64,000 bases of DNA from Solimonas thermocellulolyticum (GTDB taxonomy: Bacteria; Pseudomonadota; Gammaproteobacteria; Nevskiales; Nevskiaceae), in the NCBI RefSeq assembly GCF_040327995.1, contig NZ_JBEPIJ010000001.1, positions 310,001 to 374,000 of the forward strand, given 5' to 3'. A program made the position numbers and the translations under genes. The notes beneath the pieces are model-generated. The model saw only the letters and a program-made list of their open reading frames with translations, was not told the origin of the DNA and made no database searches. This document shows, piece by piece, positions 9,528 to 18,423 of this stretch (its first letter is position 1; every line of letters begins with the position of its first letter).

Positions 9528-10306
9528 TCGCGCACGTCGCCAAGCGCCGCTTCGGCCAGAACTTCCTGCACGATCCGCAGGTGATCGAGCGCATCCTGCG
9601 CAGCATCGACGCGCAACCCGGCCAGACGCTGGTCGAGATCGGCCCGGGATTGGGTGCGCTCACGCGACCGCTGCTCGAATGCACGCGCGCACTGACCGTG
9701 ATCGAGATCGACCGCGACGTCATTCCGCACCTGCACGCGGCCTGCGCCGGCCTCGACGGCCTTTGCATCGTCCAGGCGGACGCGCTGCGCGTCGACTACC
9801 GCGTCTTCGCCACCGCCGATGCGCCGCTGCGCATCGTCGGCAATCTCCCATACAACATCTCGACGCCGCTGCTGTTCCATCTGCTGCGGCAGGCCGACGT
9901 GATCCGCGACATGCACTTCATGCTGCAGAAGGAGGTCGTCGAGCGCATGGTCGCCGGCCCCGGCGACGCGGCCTACGGTCGGCTCAGCGTCGCGCTCGCT
10001 GCGCGCTGCGCGGTGAGTCACCTGTTCGATGTCGGCCCGGGGGCGTTCCGCCCGGCGCCCAAGGTCGATTCGGCGATCGTGCGCCTGGTGCCACGCGAGC
10101 CGGAGTTTGCGATCGACGATCTTTCCCTGTTCGACCGTCTCGTCACGCAGGCCTTCGCGCAGCGGCGCAAGACCCTGGCGAACGCGCTCAAGGGCCTCGC
10201 CGATGCCTCGACGATCGAACGCGCCGGCGTCGACCCGCGCGCCCGCGCCGAGACCCTGCACGCGCGCGATTTCGCACGGCTCGCCGGATTGCTCGCGAGC
10301 CGCTGA
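9524..10306 (+). CDS. rsmA: 16S rRNA dimethyladenosine transferase KsgA/RsmA
   Basis: A 260-residue SAM-dependent methyltransferase that dimethylates two adjacent adenosines (A1518/A1519) near the 3' end of 16S rRNA during small-subunit maturation. Motifs in order are FGQNFLHD at the N-terminus, the SAM loop VEIGPGLGALT, the acidic motif VIEIDRD, the catalytic NLPYN with STPLLFHLL, and a C-terminal helical domain (FAQRRKTLANALK). Start overlaps the pdxA stop as ATGA. In relatives apaG and apaH follow directly; here a stress protein and then the Tad locus intervene. Confidence 0.95.
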   Translation: MIAHVAKRRFGQNFLHDPQVIERILRSIDAQPGQTLVEIGPGLGALTRPLLECTRALTVIEIDRDVIPHLHAACAGLDGLCIVQADALRVDYRVFATADAPLRIVGNLPYNISTPLLFHLLRQADVIRDMHFMLQKEVVERMVAGPGDAAYGRLSVALAARCAVSHLFDVGPGAFRPAPKVDSAIVRLVPREPEFAIDDLSLFDRLVTQAFAQRRKTLANALKGLADASTIERAGVDPRARAETLHARDFARLAGLLASR

Positions 10307-10373
10307 GGCCGGCCACTGGCGGCCGGGCACCCAAATCCGCAACACTGCCAGCGAGCCGACACCGGAGCAGCCC

Positions 10374-10808
10374 ATGACCTACCAGCATCTGCTTGCCGCG
10401 ATCGCGATCGACGAGCATGGCGAGGGTGTCGCAAAGCGGGCCAAGGCGCTCGCGGCGCAATTCGGTGCGCGCCTGTCGATCGTGCACGTGGTCGAGTACA
10501 TCCCGCTCGAAACCGGCGAGGCGCTGATGGCGGCGCCCCCGGATCTGGCCGCGCAACTGCAGGAACAGGCCCGCGCGCGGCTGCACGAACTGAGCGTGCG
10601 CCTGGGGCTCGGGGATGCACAGTTGCGCGTCGCCAGCGGCGGCGTCGCCGCGGAGATCAACCGCGCGGCGGCGGACGTCGGCGCCGACCTGATCATCGTC
10701 GGCCACCACCCGCGCCACGGCCTGTCGGCCCTGTTCAGCCACACCGAGGAAGACGTGGTGCAGCGCGCGCGTTGCGACGTGCTCGCGGTGTGCCTGTCGC
10801 GGGCCTGA
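10374..10808 (+). CDS. universal stress protein (UspA family)
   Basis: 144 residues, a single Usp domain. It opens with YQHLLAAIAIDEHGEG and carries VHVVEY, the GGVAAEI loop, and the C-terminal GADLIIVGHHPRHG... DVLAV stretch. The usual ATP-loop pattern G-2X-G-9X-G(S/T) is not clearly met, so it is closer to the non-ATP-binding UspA class. The ATG at 10374 is preceded by a GGAGC Shine-Dalgarno. It sits 67 bases after rsmA and converges on the PAS-GGDEF gene. Role: stress survival, details unknown. Confidence 0.88.
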   Translation: MTYQHLLAAIAIDEHGEGVAKRAKALAAQFGARLSIVHVVEYIPLETGEALMAAPPDLAAQLQEQARARLHELSVRLGLGDAQLRVASGGVAAEINRAAADVGADLIIVGHHPRHGLSALFSHTEEDVVQRARCDVLAVCLSRA

Positions 10809-10834
10809 GCGTTTGCACCTTCGCGCGCTCAGGC
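10803..10834. terminator. bidirectional hairpin spanning two convergent stop codons
   Basis: A 9-bp perfect stem GCCTGAGCG / CGCTCAGGC with a 14-base loop. One arm contains the universal-stress-protein stop codon and the other contains the stop codon of the convergent PAS-GGDEF gene. There is no T-run, but position and symmetry fit a shared terminator or transcript-end structure. Confidence 0.55.
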
Positions 10835-13800
10835 GTCCACGCGCGCGTTGCGCAGCCAGTCGTTGAGCGCCGCGGCCGGCAGCGTGGGCGCCACCGCCAC
10901 CCCGGCCATGCAATCGACGCCGAGCTTTTCGCAGCGCGCGCGCGTATCGGCGTCGTCCACGCCCACCGCGACCAGCAGCGCCGCAGCGTCGAGCGCCGCA
11001 CGCAGCCGCGCCACCGCAGCGGCGTCCGCACTCAGCGACGCGTGCATCAGCGCATGCGAGAGCGGCAGCGGCAGCGTATCCGGCACGCGGTTGAAGTCGC
11101 GCAGACCAAAGCGCAGGCCGCGCGCGATCAGCGGGTCGAGATGGGGGTGGTGCGTGGCGGCCTCGACCTGACCGTCCGGCGTGAGCGCGAGGACCAGGGC
11201 CGAGACCGGCACCGCATAACGATCGATTAGACCGGTCAGATGGCCGAGAAACTCGCGATCGCGTAGCTGCCAGCCCGACAGCGGCAGCACCTGCGGCAGC
11301 AGCGGTAGCGCTGCGGCGGCGGCCGCGCGCAGGCGCTCGCAGGCCGCGCAGATCATCCACAGCTCGATGTCGGCGACCAGGCCGGCGCGGCCCGCCGCCT
11401 GAAAGATCTCCCCCTGCTCCACCCAGCCGTGGCGCGGGTGCAGCCAACGCAGGCGTGCGAGCAGCGCACGCGCGCGGCCATCGGCCGCCAGCGCCGGCGT
11501 GAACTCGAGGTGGAACTGGTTGAGCGCGACCGCGGCATGCAGCTCGCGCTCGAGTTCGAGCTGGCGCAGGCGCTTGGGATCGATGTGCAGCGTGTACAGG
11601 CGAAAACAGCCGCGACCGGCCTGCTTGGCCTGGTACATCGCCTGGTCGGCGTGACGCAGCAGGCCGTCGGCATCGGATTCATCGAGCGGGTACAGGGTGA
11701 TACCGATGCTCGGCCGGCAGGTGATCGACAGTCCCGGCAGGTCGAGCGGCTGGGCGAAGCGTTCGAGCACCTTGTGCGCGAGCAGCGCGGCGTCCTCGGC
11801 CGAGCGCAGCCCCGGCGTGAGCAGCACGAACTCGTCGCCGGACAGGCGCGCGACGGTGTCGGACGGCCGCACCACCGCACGCAGGCGGTCGGCGACCGCG
11901 CGCAGCACCTGATCGCCGACCTCGTGTCCGTACTCGTCGTTGATCGCCTTGAAGCGGTCCAGATCGAGGAAGAACACGCCGAGCATGCGCGCGCCGCGCT
12001 GCGCCGCGAGCAGTGCCTGCGACAGGCGGTCGTGGAGCATCACCCGGTTCGGCAAACCGGTGAGCGCATCGAAGTAGGCGAGTTGGTCGAGCTTTCGTTC
12101 GGCGGCCAGACGCTCGCTGATGTCGCTGGCGATGGCCAGGAACACCGGCGGCTCCTCCGCGCGCGAATAGTGCAGACGCACCTCGACCGGGTAAGTGCTG
12201 CCGTCCGCGCGCCGGTGGCGGCAGCGGTAGACCAGATCGTCGCGCTCGCCGCCGTGCAGGCGCGCCAGGAAGTTGCGCAGACCGTCCTCGCTGAGATCCT
12301 CGCTGATATCCAGCGGGGTCATGCGTACCAGTGCCTCGGCGTCGTAGCCGAGATTGCGGCGCGCGCCGCGGTTGACTTCGAGGAACCTGAGCGTCTGCGC
12401 ATCGAAGATGTAGATCTCCTCGCTGGCGGCGTCGAGCAGCCGGCCGAGGCGCGTCGCCAGGTTCTCGCCACGCTGGCGTTCGCTCAGATCGCGCACGATC
12501 ACCACCAGTCCGTCGGCGCCATCGACACGCATCGGCTGCACCCACAGATCCACCGGGAAGGTCGTCGCATCCTTGCGCCAGCCGACGACCTTGGGCGGCC
12601 TGCTCTGGCTGCGGCCGGGCACGTAGTCGGTGATGCGGATCGCCGGCAGGTTGAGGAAGGGCACCGGCATCAGCTTGGCGACGGTGAAGCCGACCAGCTC
12701 GTCGCGCGAGTAGCCGAACATGCGCTCGGCGCGCGCATTGGCGCTGCGCACGACGCCGGCGAGATCGGTCGTCAGCAGGCCTTCGTCGAGGTGGTCGACC
12801 ACGGCCTGCGACAGCCGCACCTCGCGGCGCAGGGCCTCGATCTCGCGGCGATGGGCGGTCTGGTCGCGAAACAGCAGCGTGACGGTGTCGAGCGCGCCGC
12901 GCCGATCGCGCATCGGATGGGCGACCGCCTCGACCGGCGTGTGTCCGCCATGACGCTGGCGTAGCTCCGCACTGGCGGCCGCGCGCGGACGGCCGTGTGC
13001 GAGCGCGTGCTCGATCAGGCTCAGGCGGGCGTCGCCGTCGGCGGCGTCGCACAGATGCACGACCGAGTAGTGCATGCGCCCCGCGGCATCGGCACCGCTC
13101 CAGCCGGTCAGGCGTTCGGCGGTGGTGTTCAGATGGCGCACGCGTCCGTCGCGGTCGATGAGCACGAGACCGTAGCCCAGCGCGTCCATGACCTCACCGG
13201 CGCGATCGCCGAGTGCCCGTGGGTCGGCACCCCACGACGAGACATTCGGCGTTTGCCGCAGCGGATCGGCGCGCCCGGCCCACGGTGGCGGCGTGCGCAG
13301 GCGGCGCCGCACGGCGAGCCCGAACATCAGGCCGATCGGCACGGCCAGCGCGAGCGCGAACCAGCCGGCGAGGCGCAGCGCAGCCAGGGCCTCGATGCGC
13401 ACGCCCTCGACGTCGCCGGCATCGAGGCTGTACGCCACCGAGCCGAGCAGTCGCCGATCCTCGGCGAACAGCCGGCGGCTGCCGACGCTGCCGATCAGCG
13501 CATACCACGCCGAGCGCGCACGGTCCTGGATCGAGGCCGGCAGCAGCGGCAGGCGCAGGTGTTCGACCATGCCGGCGCGGGTCAGTAGCACGCCCTCGGC
13601 GTCGTAGACCGCGAGCGCGTACAAGGCGAGGTCGGGCCGCTGCATCAAGGCATCGACCAAGGGGCGCAGGCGCCGCTCGCCGTCGCCGCGCTGCAGGGCC
13701 GGCAGCAGCGCACGCTGCACCTCCCCCCCCACCTGGGCATGATCCAGCCGCGTCTGCAAGCCGTGGGCGCGCACGAGACAGGCAAGCCCCAGCGTGAGCA

Positions 13801-13852
13801 GGCCGATGCCGCTCACGCCCAACAGCGCGACCCGCCATCGCTGCCCGTCCAT
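10829..13852 (-). CDS. membrane PAS-PAS-PAS-GGDEF protein with degenerate EAL domain
   Basis: 1007 residues. A transmembrane helix at about 8-27 and another at about 160-182 flank a periplasmic sensor region. Three PAS-like domains follow (about 225-330, 345-455, 470-585), then a GGDEF domain at about 595-755 and an EAL-like domain to the end. The signature reads SGDEF at about 670, with an intact RxxD inhibitory site (RPSD) five residues before it, so diguanylate cyclase activity is plausible. The EAL part has lost the EAL glutamate (LLARLRW) and the DDFG motif (LRDFNRV), so it should not hydrolyse c-di-GMP. It begins 14 bases after the tadG-like stop and is probably the last gene of the Tad operon, tying pilus expression to c-di-GMP. 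Confidence 0.88.
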   Translation of the reverse strand: MDGQRWRVALLGVSGIGLLTLGLACLVRAHGLQTRLDHAQVGGEVQRALLPALQRGDGERRLRPLVDALMQRPDLALYALAVYDAEGVLLTRAGMVEHLRLPLLPASIQDRARSAWYALIGSVGSRRLFAEDRRLLGSVAYSLDAGDVEGVRIEALAALRLAGWFALALAVPIGLMFGLAVRRRLRTPPPWAGRADPLRQTPNVSSWGADPRALGDRAGEVMDALGYGLVLIDRDGRVRHLNTTAERLTGWSGADAAGRMHYSVVHLCDAADGDARLSLIEHALAHGRPRAAASAELRQRHGGHTPVEAVAHPMRDRRGALDTVTLLFRDQTAHRREIEALRREVRLSQAVVDHLDEGLLTTDLAGVVRSANARAERMFGYSRDELVGFTVAKLMPVPFLNLPAIRITDYVPGRSQSRPPKVVGWRKDATTFPVDLWVQPMRVDGADGLVVIVRDLSERQRGENLATRLGRLLDAASEEIYIFDAQTLRFLEVNRGARRNLGYDAEALVRMTPLDISEDLSEDGLRNFLARLHGGERDDLVYRCRHRRADGSTYPVEVRLHYSRAEEPPVFLAIASDISERLAAERKLDQLAYFDALTGLPNRVMLHDRLSQALLAAQRGARMLGVFFLDLDRFKAINDEYGHEVGDQVLRAVADRLRAVVRPSDTVARLSGDEFVLLTPGLRSAEDAALLAHKVLERFAQPLDLPGLSITCRPSIGITLYPLDESDADGLLRHADQAMYQAKQAGRGCFRLYTLHIDPKRLRQLELERELHAAVALNQFHLEFTPALAADGRARALLARLRWLHPRHGWVEQGEIFQAAGRAGLVADIELWMICAACERLRAAAAAALPLLPQVLPLSGWQLRDREFLGHLTGLIDRYAVPVSALVLALTPDGQVEAATHHPHLDPLIARGLRFGLRDFNRVPDTLPLPLSHALMHASLSADAAAVARLRAALDAAALLVAVGVDDADTRARCEKLGVDCMAGVAVAPTLPAAALNDWLRNARVDA

Positions 13853-13866
13853 GGCGAGCTCGCCGG

Positions 13867-15585
13867 TCAGCGCAGAAACAATCGAGGTTCTTCGGCGACG
13901 AGATCGATGACGCGAACCTCCGCGCCCGAGAGCCTCAGTCCGGAATCCCGCAGCGCCCGTGCCACCAGCGGCTCGGCGGCGAGCAGCAGCGTCGCGGCGA
14001 TGCGCTCGCGCAAGCGCTGTTCGAGCTCATCGCGCGCGGCCTGCAGTACCGCCGAGACGTCCGGCGCGGCGGCGCCGATCGGGCTCAGCTCCACGTCGAT
14101 GTCGAGTTGCGCCGGCAGGGCCTGCACCGCCTCGCGCAGCAGCAGCACATCGGGGCCACCGATCGTCTGCGCTGGTGCGTCGGGAAACGGCCCGACGAAC
14201 ACCAGCGACTCGCGGTCACCGGGCAGATCCACGCTGGCCCCGGCGGTCACGCGCACGCGCACCGGCACCGGCAGGCCGAGCAGGCTGCCGACGACCTCGG
14301 TGTCGAGCAGCGTCGCCGGCCGCATCGCCGGCGCCGGTGCGGTCGGGTCGTCAAACTCGCCGATGCCGATGCGGCTGATGCTGCTGCGTGCCTCGACGGT
14401 GACCACGTCCTGCGGTTGACCGTGGCACGCATAGCGGATGTCGACGACCTCGGCCGTGGCCTGCGCGGCCTGCACCCAGAACGGCAGCGCCACGTTCACG
14501 CCCAGCGACGGCAGGTGGAAACCCAGATTGGTCATCAGCAGCGCTTGGGTGTTGCTGGCGAAGTTGGGCGGGCCGGGCTCGCCCGGCTGTTTGCGTGTGG
14601 TCAAGAGCGCCGGCCGGCCCGGGTCGATGATGCGGATCAGCGCCGTGCTATCGCCCAGCGGCGGCGGCAGGGCATAGAACAGCTCGATCACGGGCGATTC
14701 GGACGCGGACTGCGCCGCCACGAGGGTCACATCACCGGCGCTGATCAGCGCGCTGCCCGCGAGCCGCGCCAGCTCGCGTTCGACCGCGACCACGTCCTCG
14801 GGCAGGATCATCGCCGAGGCATCGGCCAGATCGGCGATTCGGGCTGCCGCCTCGGCCGCCGCGTCATTGCCCGCGTCCCCGAGCGACTCGACCAAACGCC
14901 GCAGGATCTCGGCCACCCGAATCGGCCGCTCATCGATGCGCTCGTCGCTCCCGGGGTCGATCACCTCGAGGATCTCGTTGACCGGCACGGTGGCTTCCAG
15001 CAGGCTCGTGTAGCCCACGGCGGAGATGTTCGGCGGCGGCGCGTCGAACAGCGCGCCGAACAGCCGGTCCAGCACCGGCGGCTCCAGCTCCAGCAGACGG
15101 CTGCCGATGCGCACGCTGGCGACCGGACGCGACTGCGCGGCCGCCTGCGCGCGCAGCTCGCCGGCAGGGCTCGCCAGCGGCAGCAGGCGCATCGGCGCCG
15201 GCCGCGACACGACCACGCGCACCGCGTGGTTGAAGCGATCAAAGCCCGGCTCGAAATACCGCCGACCCTCCGCGGCCAGCACCTCGCGGCCGATCTCGAC
15301 GCTCACGGGCTGCACCTGCCCGCGCGGGCTGTTGCGACCGATGCTGGCCAAGGCTTCGCCATAGGCGACCGCGGCCGGATTCTCCGGCTCGCCAAAGCAG
15401 CCGCCGGTGACGCGCGCCGCGTCCAGCGCAGCGAGATCGGCGATGCGCTGCAGATCGCGCTGCGCCACGTACAGGCGGCCGACATCGATCGCCAACGCCA
15501 GCGCGGCCAGCCCGGCGCCCGCGGCGATCGCCGCGAACACCGCGACGGCACCGGCCTGGCGGCGCCGGGGACGCAAGCGCGCCAT
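13867..15585 (-). CDS. TadG-like pilus-assembly protein
   Basis: 572 residues from the ATG at 15585. The N-terminal helix (about residues 11-35, GAVAVFAAIAAGAGLAALALAIDVGRLY) and the following VAQRDLQRIADLAALDAAR segment are typical of TadE/TadG-like proteins, which anchor in the inner membrane as minor pseudopilins. The rest is a large periplasmic region without a recognised domain. It sits after DUF3613 in the Tad operon. No von Willebrand domain is evident, so it is TadG-like by N-terminus and position only. Confidence 0.75.
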   Translation of the reverse strand: MARLRPRRRQAGAVAVFAAIAAGAGLAALALAIDVGRLYVAQRDLQRIADLAALDAARVTGGCFGEPENPAAVAYGEALASIGRNSPRGQVQPVSVEIGREVLAAEGRRYFEPGFDRFNHAVRVVVSRPAPMRLLPLASPAGELRAQAAAQSRPVASVRIGSRLLELEPPVLDRLFGALFDAPPPNISAVGYTSLLEATVPVNEILEVIDPGSDERIDERPIRVAEILRRLVESLGDAGNDAAAEAAARIADLADASAMILPEDVVAVERELARLAGSALISAGDVTLVAAQSASESPVIELFYALPPPLGDSTALIRIIDPGRPALLTTRKQPGEPGPPNFASNTQALLMTNLGFHLPSLGVNVALPFWVQAAQATAEVVDIRYACHGQPQDVVTVEARSSISRIGIGEFDDPTAPAPAMRPATLLDTEVVGSLLGLPVPVRVRVTAGASVDLPGDRESLVFVGPFPDAPAQTIGGPDVLLLREAVQALPAQLDIDVELSPIGAAAPDVSAVLQAARDELEQRLRERIAATLLLAAEPLVARALRDSGLRLSGAEVRVIDLVAEEPRLFLR

Positions 15586-15587
15586 GC

Positions 15588-15851
15588 TCAGCCGCCGCCC
15601 CCGGAGACGAAGCTCTCGCGTTCGAACTCCTCGGGAATGCGATTCTCGAAGCTGTTCAGGTAGCGCTCGTAGACCTTCTCGGCGACCTCGCCCGGCATCG
15701 GCCTTTTCTCGGCCGTCGCGGCATTGCCGCCGGCCTGCAAGTCCAGCCACGCGCGCGTGTCGTCACCGATCCGGGGCGGCTCGGCGGCGCTCGCCGCCGC
15801 CATGGCCAAACCCGCCGCCAAGGCCATCGCCACTGGGTATCTACCGTTCAT
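15588..15851 (-). CDS. DUF3613 small exported protein of the Tad locus
   Basis: 87 residues with a signal peptide (MNGRYPVAMALAAGLAMAAASA|AEP). The mature part contains DDTRAWLDLQ and YERYLNSFENRIPEEF, the two conserved blocks of the DUF3613 family, which is found next to tad genes and has no known function. It overlaps the tadD stop by four bases and ends two bases before tadG-like, so the three are co-translated. A periplasmic assembly factor is likely. Confidence 0.75.
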   Translation of the reverse strand: MNGRYPVAMALAAGLAMAAASAAEPPRIGDDTRAWLDLQAGGNAATAEKRPMPGEVAEKVYERYLNSFENRIPEEFERESFVSGGGG

Positions 15852-16555
15852 CCTCGACCTCCCGACGCCGTGGGCGTCGCGCTCAGTATGCGCGCCCGTT
15901 CACGCAGGCGCGAAATCGTCTCCGGCGGCACCGCCGCCTCGCGCGCGATGCGGCTGACCGCCGCCTCGTCGCCTTGCACCATCATCAGCAGCAACAGATT
16001 GTTGCGCGCGGTGGTCGATTCCGGCGCCAGTTCCACCGCCGTCGCCAGTTCGTGCAGCGCCTCGCGATGCCGGCGCGCAGTGAGCAGCGCGTAACCGAGA
16101 TCGTTGCGCACGTCGGCATCGGTCGGGCGCAGCCGCGCGGCCTCGCGCAAAAAGGCGATCGACCGCGCCGGCTCGGTGCGCGCGTGGAGCAGGCCGAGGC
16201 CGTGATACGCCTGGGCAGCCAGCGGCGAGCGCAAGAGGCTCTGATAGAGCGCATCGGCCGCGGCGATCTGCCCGAGGCCGCGCCGCGCCTCGGCCTCCAG
16301 GTAATTCAACTCGTCGCGGTCGCCGCCGCCGGCGACACGACGCTGCTCGACGTGCGCGAGCGCGGCGTAGTACTGCTTCTGGTCCAGCATCGAGCGGATC
16401 AGATCGGTGTAGACCTCGCGGTCGACGCTCTGCGCGTCGCGCTCGCGCGGCGGATTCGCCGGCGCATCGAGGCGGCGCGGGGCCGCGCAGCCGCTGGTCT
16501 GGGCCAGCATCAGCACCAGCGCCAGCGGCGCTGCGAGCCACAATCGCCTAGGCAC
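15848..16555 (-). CDS. tadD: TadD-like tetratricopeptide lipoprotein
   Basis: 235 residues. A signal sequence ending AQTSGC suggests a lipoprotein with Cys23 as the modified residue, although the lipobox is weak at the -3 position. TPR-type helix pairs run from about residue 45 to 215 (for example AYHGLGLLHART, ADVRNDLGYALLTARRHREAL, TTARNNLLLLMM). TadD proteins help the secretin RcpA/CpaC reach the outer membrane and multimerise. It overlaps tadC by eight bases. Confidence 0.82.
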   Translation of the reverse strand: MPRRLWLAAPLALVLMLAQTSGCAAPRRLDAPANPPRERDAQSVDREVYTDLIRSMLDQKQYYAALAHVEQRRVAGGGDRDELNYLEAEARRGLGQIAAADALYQSLLRSPLAAQAYHGLGLLHARTEPARSIAFLREAARLRPTDADVRNDLGYALLTARRHREALHELATAVELAPESTTARNNLLLLMMVQGDEAAVSRIAREAAVPPETISRLRERARILSATPTASGGRG

Positions 16556-17486
16556 TGACGTCTCCGAGCGCGCGAATCAGCGCGAGGAAGGCCGGCCCGG
16601 CGACGAACACCATCAGCGCCGGGAAGAAGAACAGCACCATGACCACGGTCATGCGTCCCGACAGCAGATTGACCTTCTCGCGCAGATCCAGCGAACGTCG
16701 CTCCTCGATCACGTCCAGCGCTTCGAGCAGCGGTTCGCGGATCTCGCCGCCGTAACGGTCGACCTGGCGCAGCACGCCGAGCACGGTGCTCAGATCGTCC
16801 ACCTCGACGAGATCGGCGAGATTCTTCAGTACGTCGCTGGTGTCGGCGCCGGCCTCGATCTGGCGCAGGACGAGATCGAGTTCGCGCCCGAGCTCCGGCA
16901 GCACGCCGCCGCCCTCGCGCACCAGGCTCGCCAGCGCCTGGCGCGTCGACAGGCCGGCCTCGAACAGCAGCGTCAGCAGATGGATCAGCAGCGGCACCTC
17001 GGCCTTGATGCGCCGGCGCCGCGCCGCCGCCGCGGCGCGCAGGATCCAGCGCGGCAGCAGGAACGAGAGCAGCACGGCGGCGACGCCGAACAGCAGCGTG
17101 ACCAGGAACTTGTTGTCGACCTCGGCGAACAGCCAGAACACGAGCAGCAGCGCCGCGAGCGCGATCGGCAACACGCCCTGGAAGGCGTACCAGAGCACCC
17201 GTTGTTCGCCGCCGCGCCAGCCGGCCTGCATCAACAGACGGCCGCTCTCGCCCTCGGGGTCGACCATGCCTTCGATGGCCTTGCCGCCGCGCACCATCGA
17301 CGCCACCAGCGGCCGCTGACCGCGATCGTCGAAGTCACCCCCGCCGCCGGCGACCTCCGGTGCCAGCCGCCGGCGCAGGCGGTGCTCGTCGCGCGCACGG
17401 ACGAAGAGCAGCGCGAGCAGGCCGACGCCGAGCGTCGCCAAGAGGATGGCCGCGGCGATGAGGCCGGCGAACACCGTGGGATTCAT
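16548..17486 (-). CDS. tadC: inner-membrane platform protein TadC
   Basis: 312 residues, type II secretion F family. An N-terminal membrane helix (about 6-30), two more around 118-160 and one near the C-terminus (about 280-305) surround the cytoplasmic GspF/T2SSF domain (LLIHLLTLLFEAGLSTRQALASL ... EEPLLEALDVIEERRSL region). TadC and TadB form the inner-membrane platform on which TadA acts. It follows tadB by 13 bases. Confidence 0.88.
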   Translation of the reverse strand: MNPTVFAGLIAAAILLATLGVGLLALLFVRARDEHRLRRRLAPEVAGGGGDFDDRGQRPLVASMVRGGKAIEGMVDPEGESGRLLMQAGWRGGEQRVLWYAFQGVLPIALAALLLVFWLFAEVDNKFLVTLLFGVAAVLLSFLLPRWILRAAAAARRRRIKAEVPLLIHLLTLLFEAGLSTRQALASLVREGGGVLPELGRELDLVLRQIEAGADTSDVLKNLADLVEVDDLSTVLGVLRQVDRYGGEIREPLLEALDVIEERRSLDLREKVNLLSGRMTVVMVLFFFPALMVFVAGPAFLALIRALGDVSA

Positions 17487-17499
17487 GCGCGCGCCCTCG

Positions 17500-18423
17500 T
17501 CATGCCGGCTCCTCGGTCGAGCGCATCATGCGGTAGATCAGCAGCACGCCGACGACCTGCAGCGCCACCGATCCGATCAACAGCCAGCGGCCGACACCGT
17601 CGAACCACATCGTGCGGTAGTAGTCGGGGTTCTGCGCGAAGATGTACAGCATCAGCGCCACCGGAATCACCGACAGCACGACGGCCGAGAAACGCGTCTC
17701 CGCGGTGAGTGCGCGCAACTCGCGTGCGGCGCTGTCGCGCGCGCGCACCGCATGGATCAGGCTGCGCAGCAGGTTGCGCAGGCTGCCGCCGTACTTGCGG
17801 TTGATCGCCGCGGCGAGCGCGAGCACCTTGAGATCGCGTAAGCGGTGGATCTCGGCGGTCTCCATCAGCACCGACTCGATCGGCGCGCCCAGGCGCACCT
17901 GACGGCTGATCGACAGGAACAGCGGCCCGATCGGCTCGCTGCTCTCGCGCGCCGAGGCCGCGAGCGCCTCGTCCAGCGTGTTGCCGGCGCCGAGCACCCG
18001 GATCACGCTCTCGATGAACGGCGGCAACTGTTCGACGATGCGCGCGCGGCGCAGCGCGCCCTGTCGGTTGAGCCAGGCCCAGCCGAAGGCGAGCAGGATC
18101 GCGATCGCCGAAAGGCCGCCGAACCAGCCGAGCACGAGCACCGCGATCAGCGCCAGGCCCACGATCACCAGCAGGATGCGCGCCACGGTGTCGGCCGACA
18201 GCTCGGCACCGGTGCGCCACACCAGATGGCAGGCCCAGCGCAGCAAAGGATTGCGCAGGTGCGCACGCTCGGCCGGCATCACATAGGCCGCCTCGTCGCC
18301 GCCCATCGCGCGCAGGCGCAGCAGGATGTCCTCCTCGCGTTCGCGCATGCCGGCGCGCACGAACAGCCAGATCGCGCCGCCGGCGAACAGCAGCGCGAGT
18401 CCGAAGATGATCGCGAGCGCCAT
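17500..18423 (-). CDS. tadB: inner-membrane platform protein TadB
   Basis: 307 residues from the ATG at 18423, whose A is also the last base of the tadA stop (TGATG). Membrane helices lie near residues 3-22, 85-125, 245-262 and 275-300, with a T2SSF domain between (IVEQLPPFIESVIRVLGAGNTLDEAL). It is a paralogue of TadC and part of the same platform. The tight coupling to tadA is conserved in Tad loci. Confidence 0.9.
   Translation of the reverse strand: MALAIIFGLALLFAGGAIWLFVRAGMREREEDILLRLRAMGGDEAAYVMPAERAHLRNPLLRWACHLVWRTGAELSADTVARILLVIVGLALIAVLVLGWFGGLSAIAILLAFGWAWLNRQGALRRARIVEQLPPFIESVIRVLGAGNTLDEALAASARESSEPIGPLFLSISRQVRLGAPIESVLMETAEIHRLRDLKVLALAAAINRKYGGSLRNLLRSLIHAVRARDSAARELRALTAETRFSAVVLSVIPVALMLYIFAQNPDYYRTMWFDGVGRWLLIGSVALQVVGVLLIYRMMRSTEEPA

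Noticed and set aside
10829..11600. Active EAL phosphodiesterase domain
   Set aside because: The EAL glutamate and the DDFG motif are both lost; only the fold is suggested.
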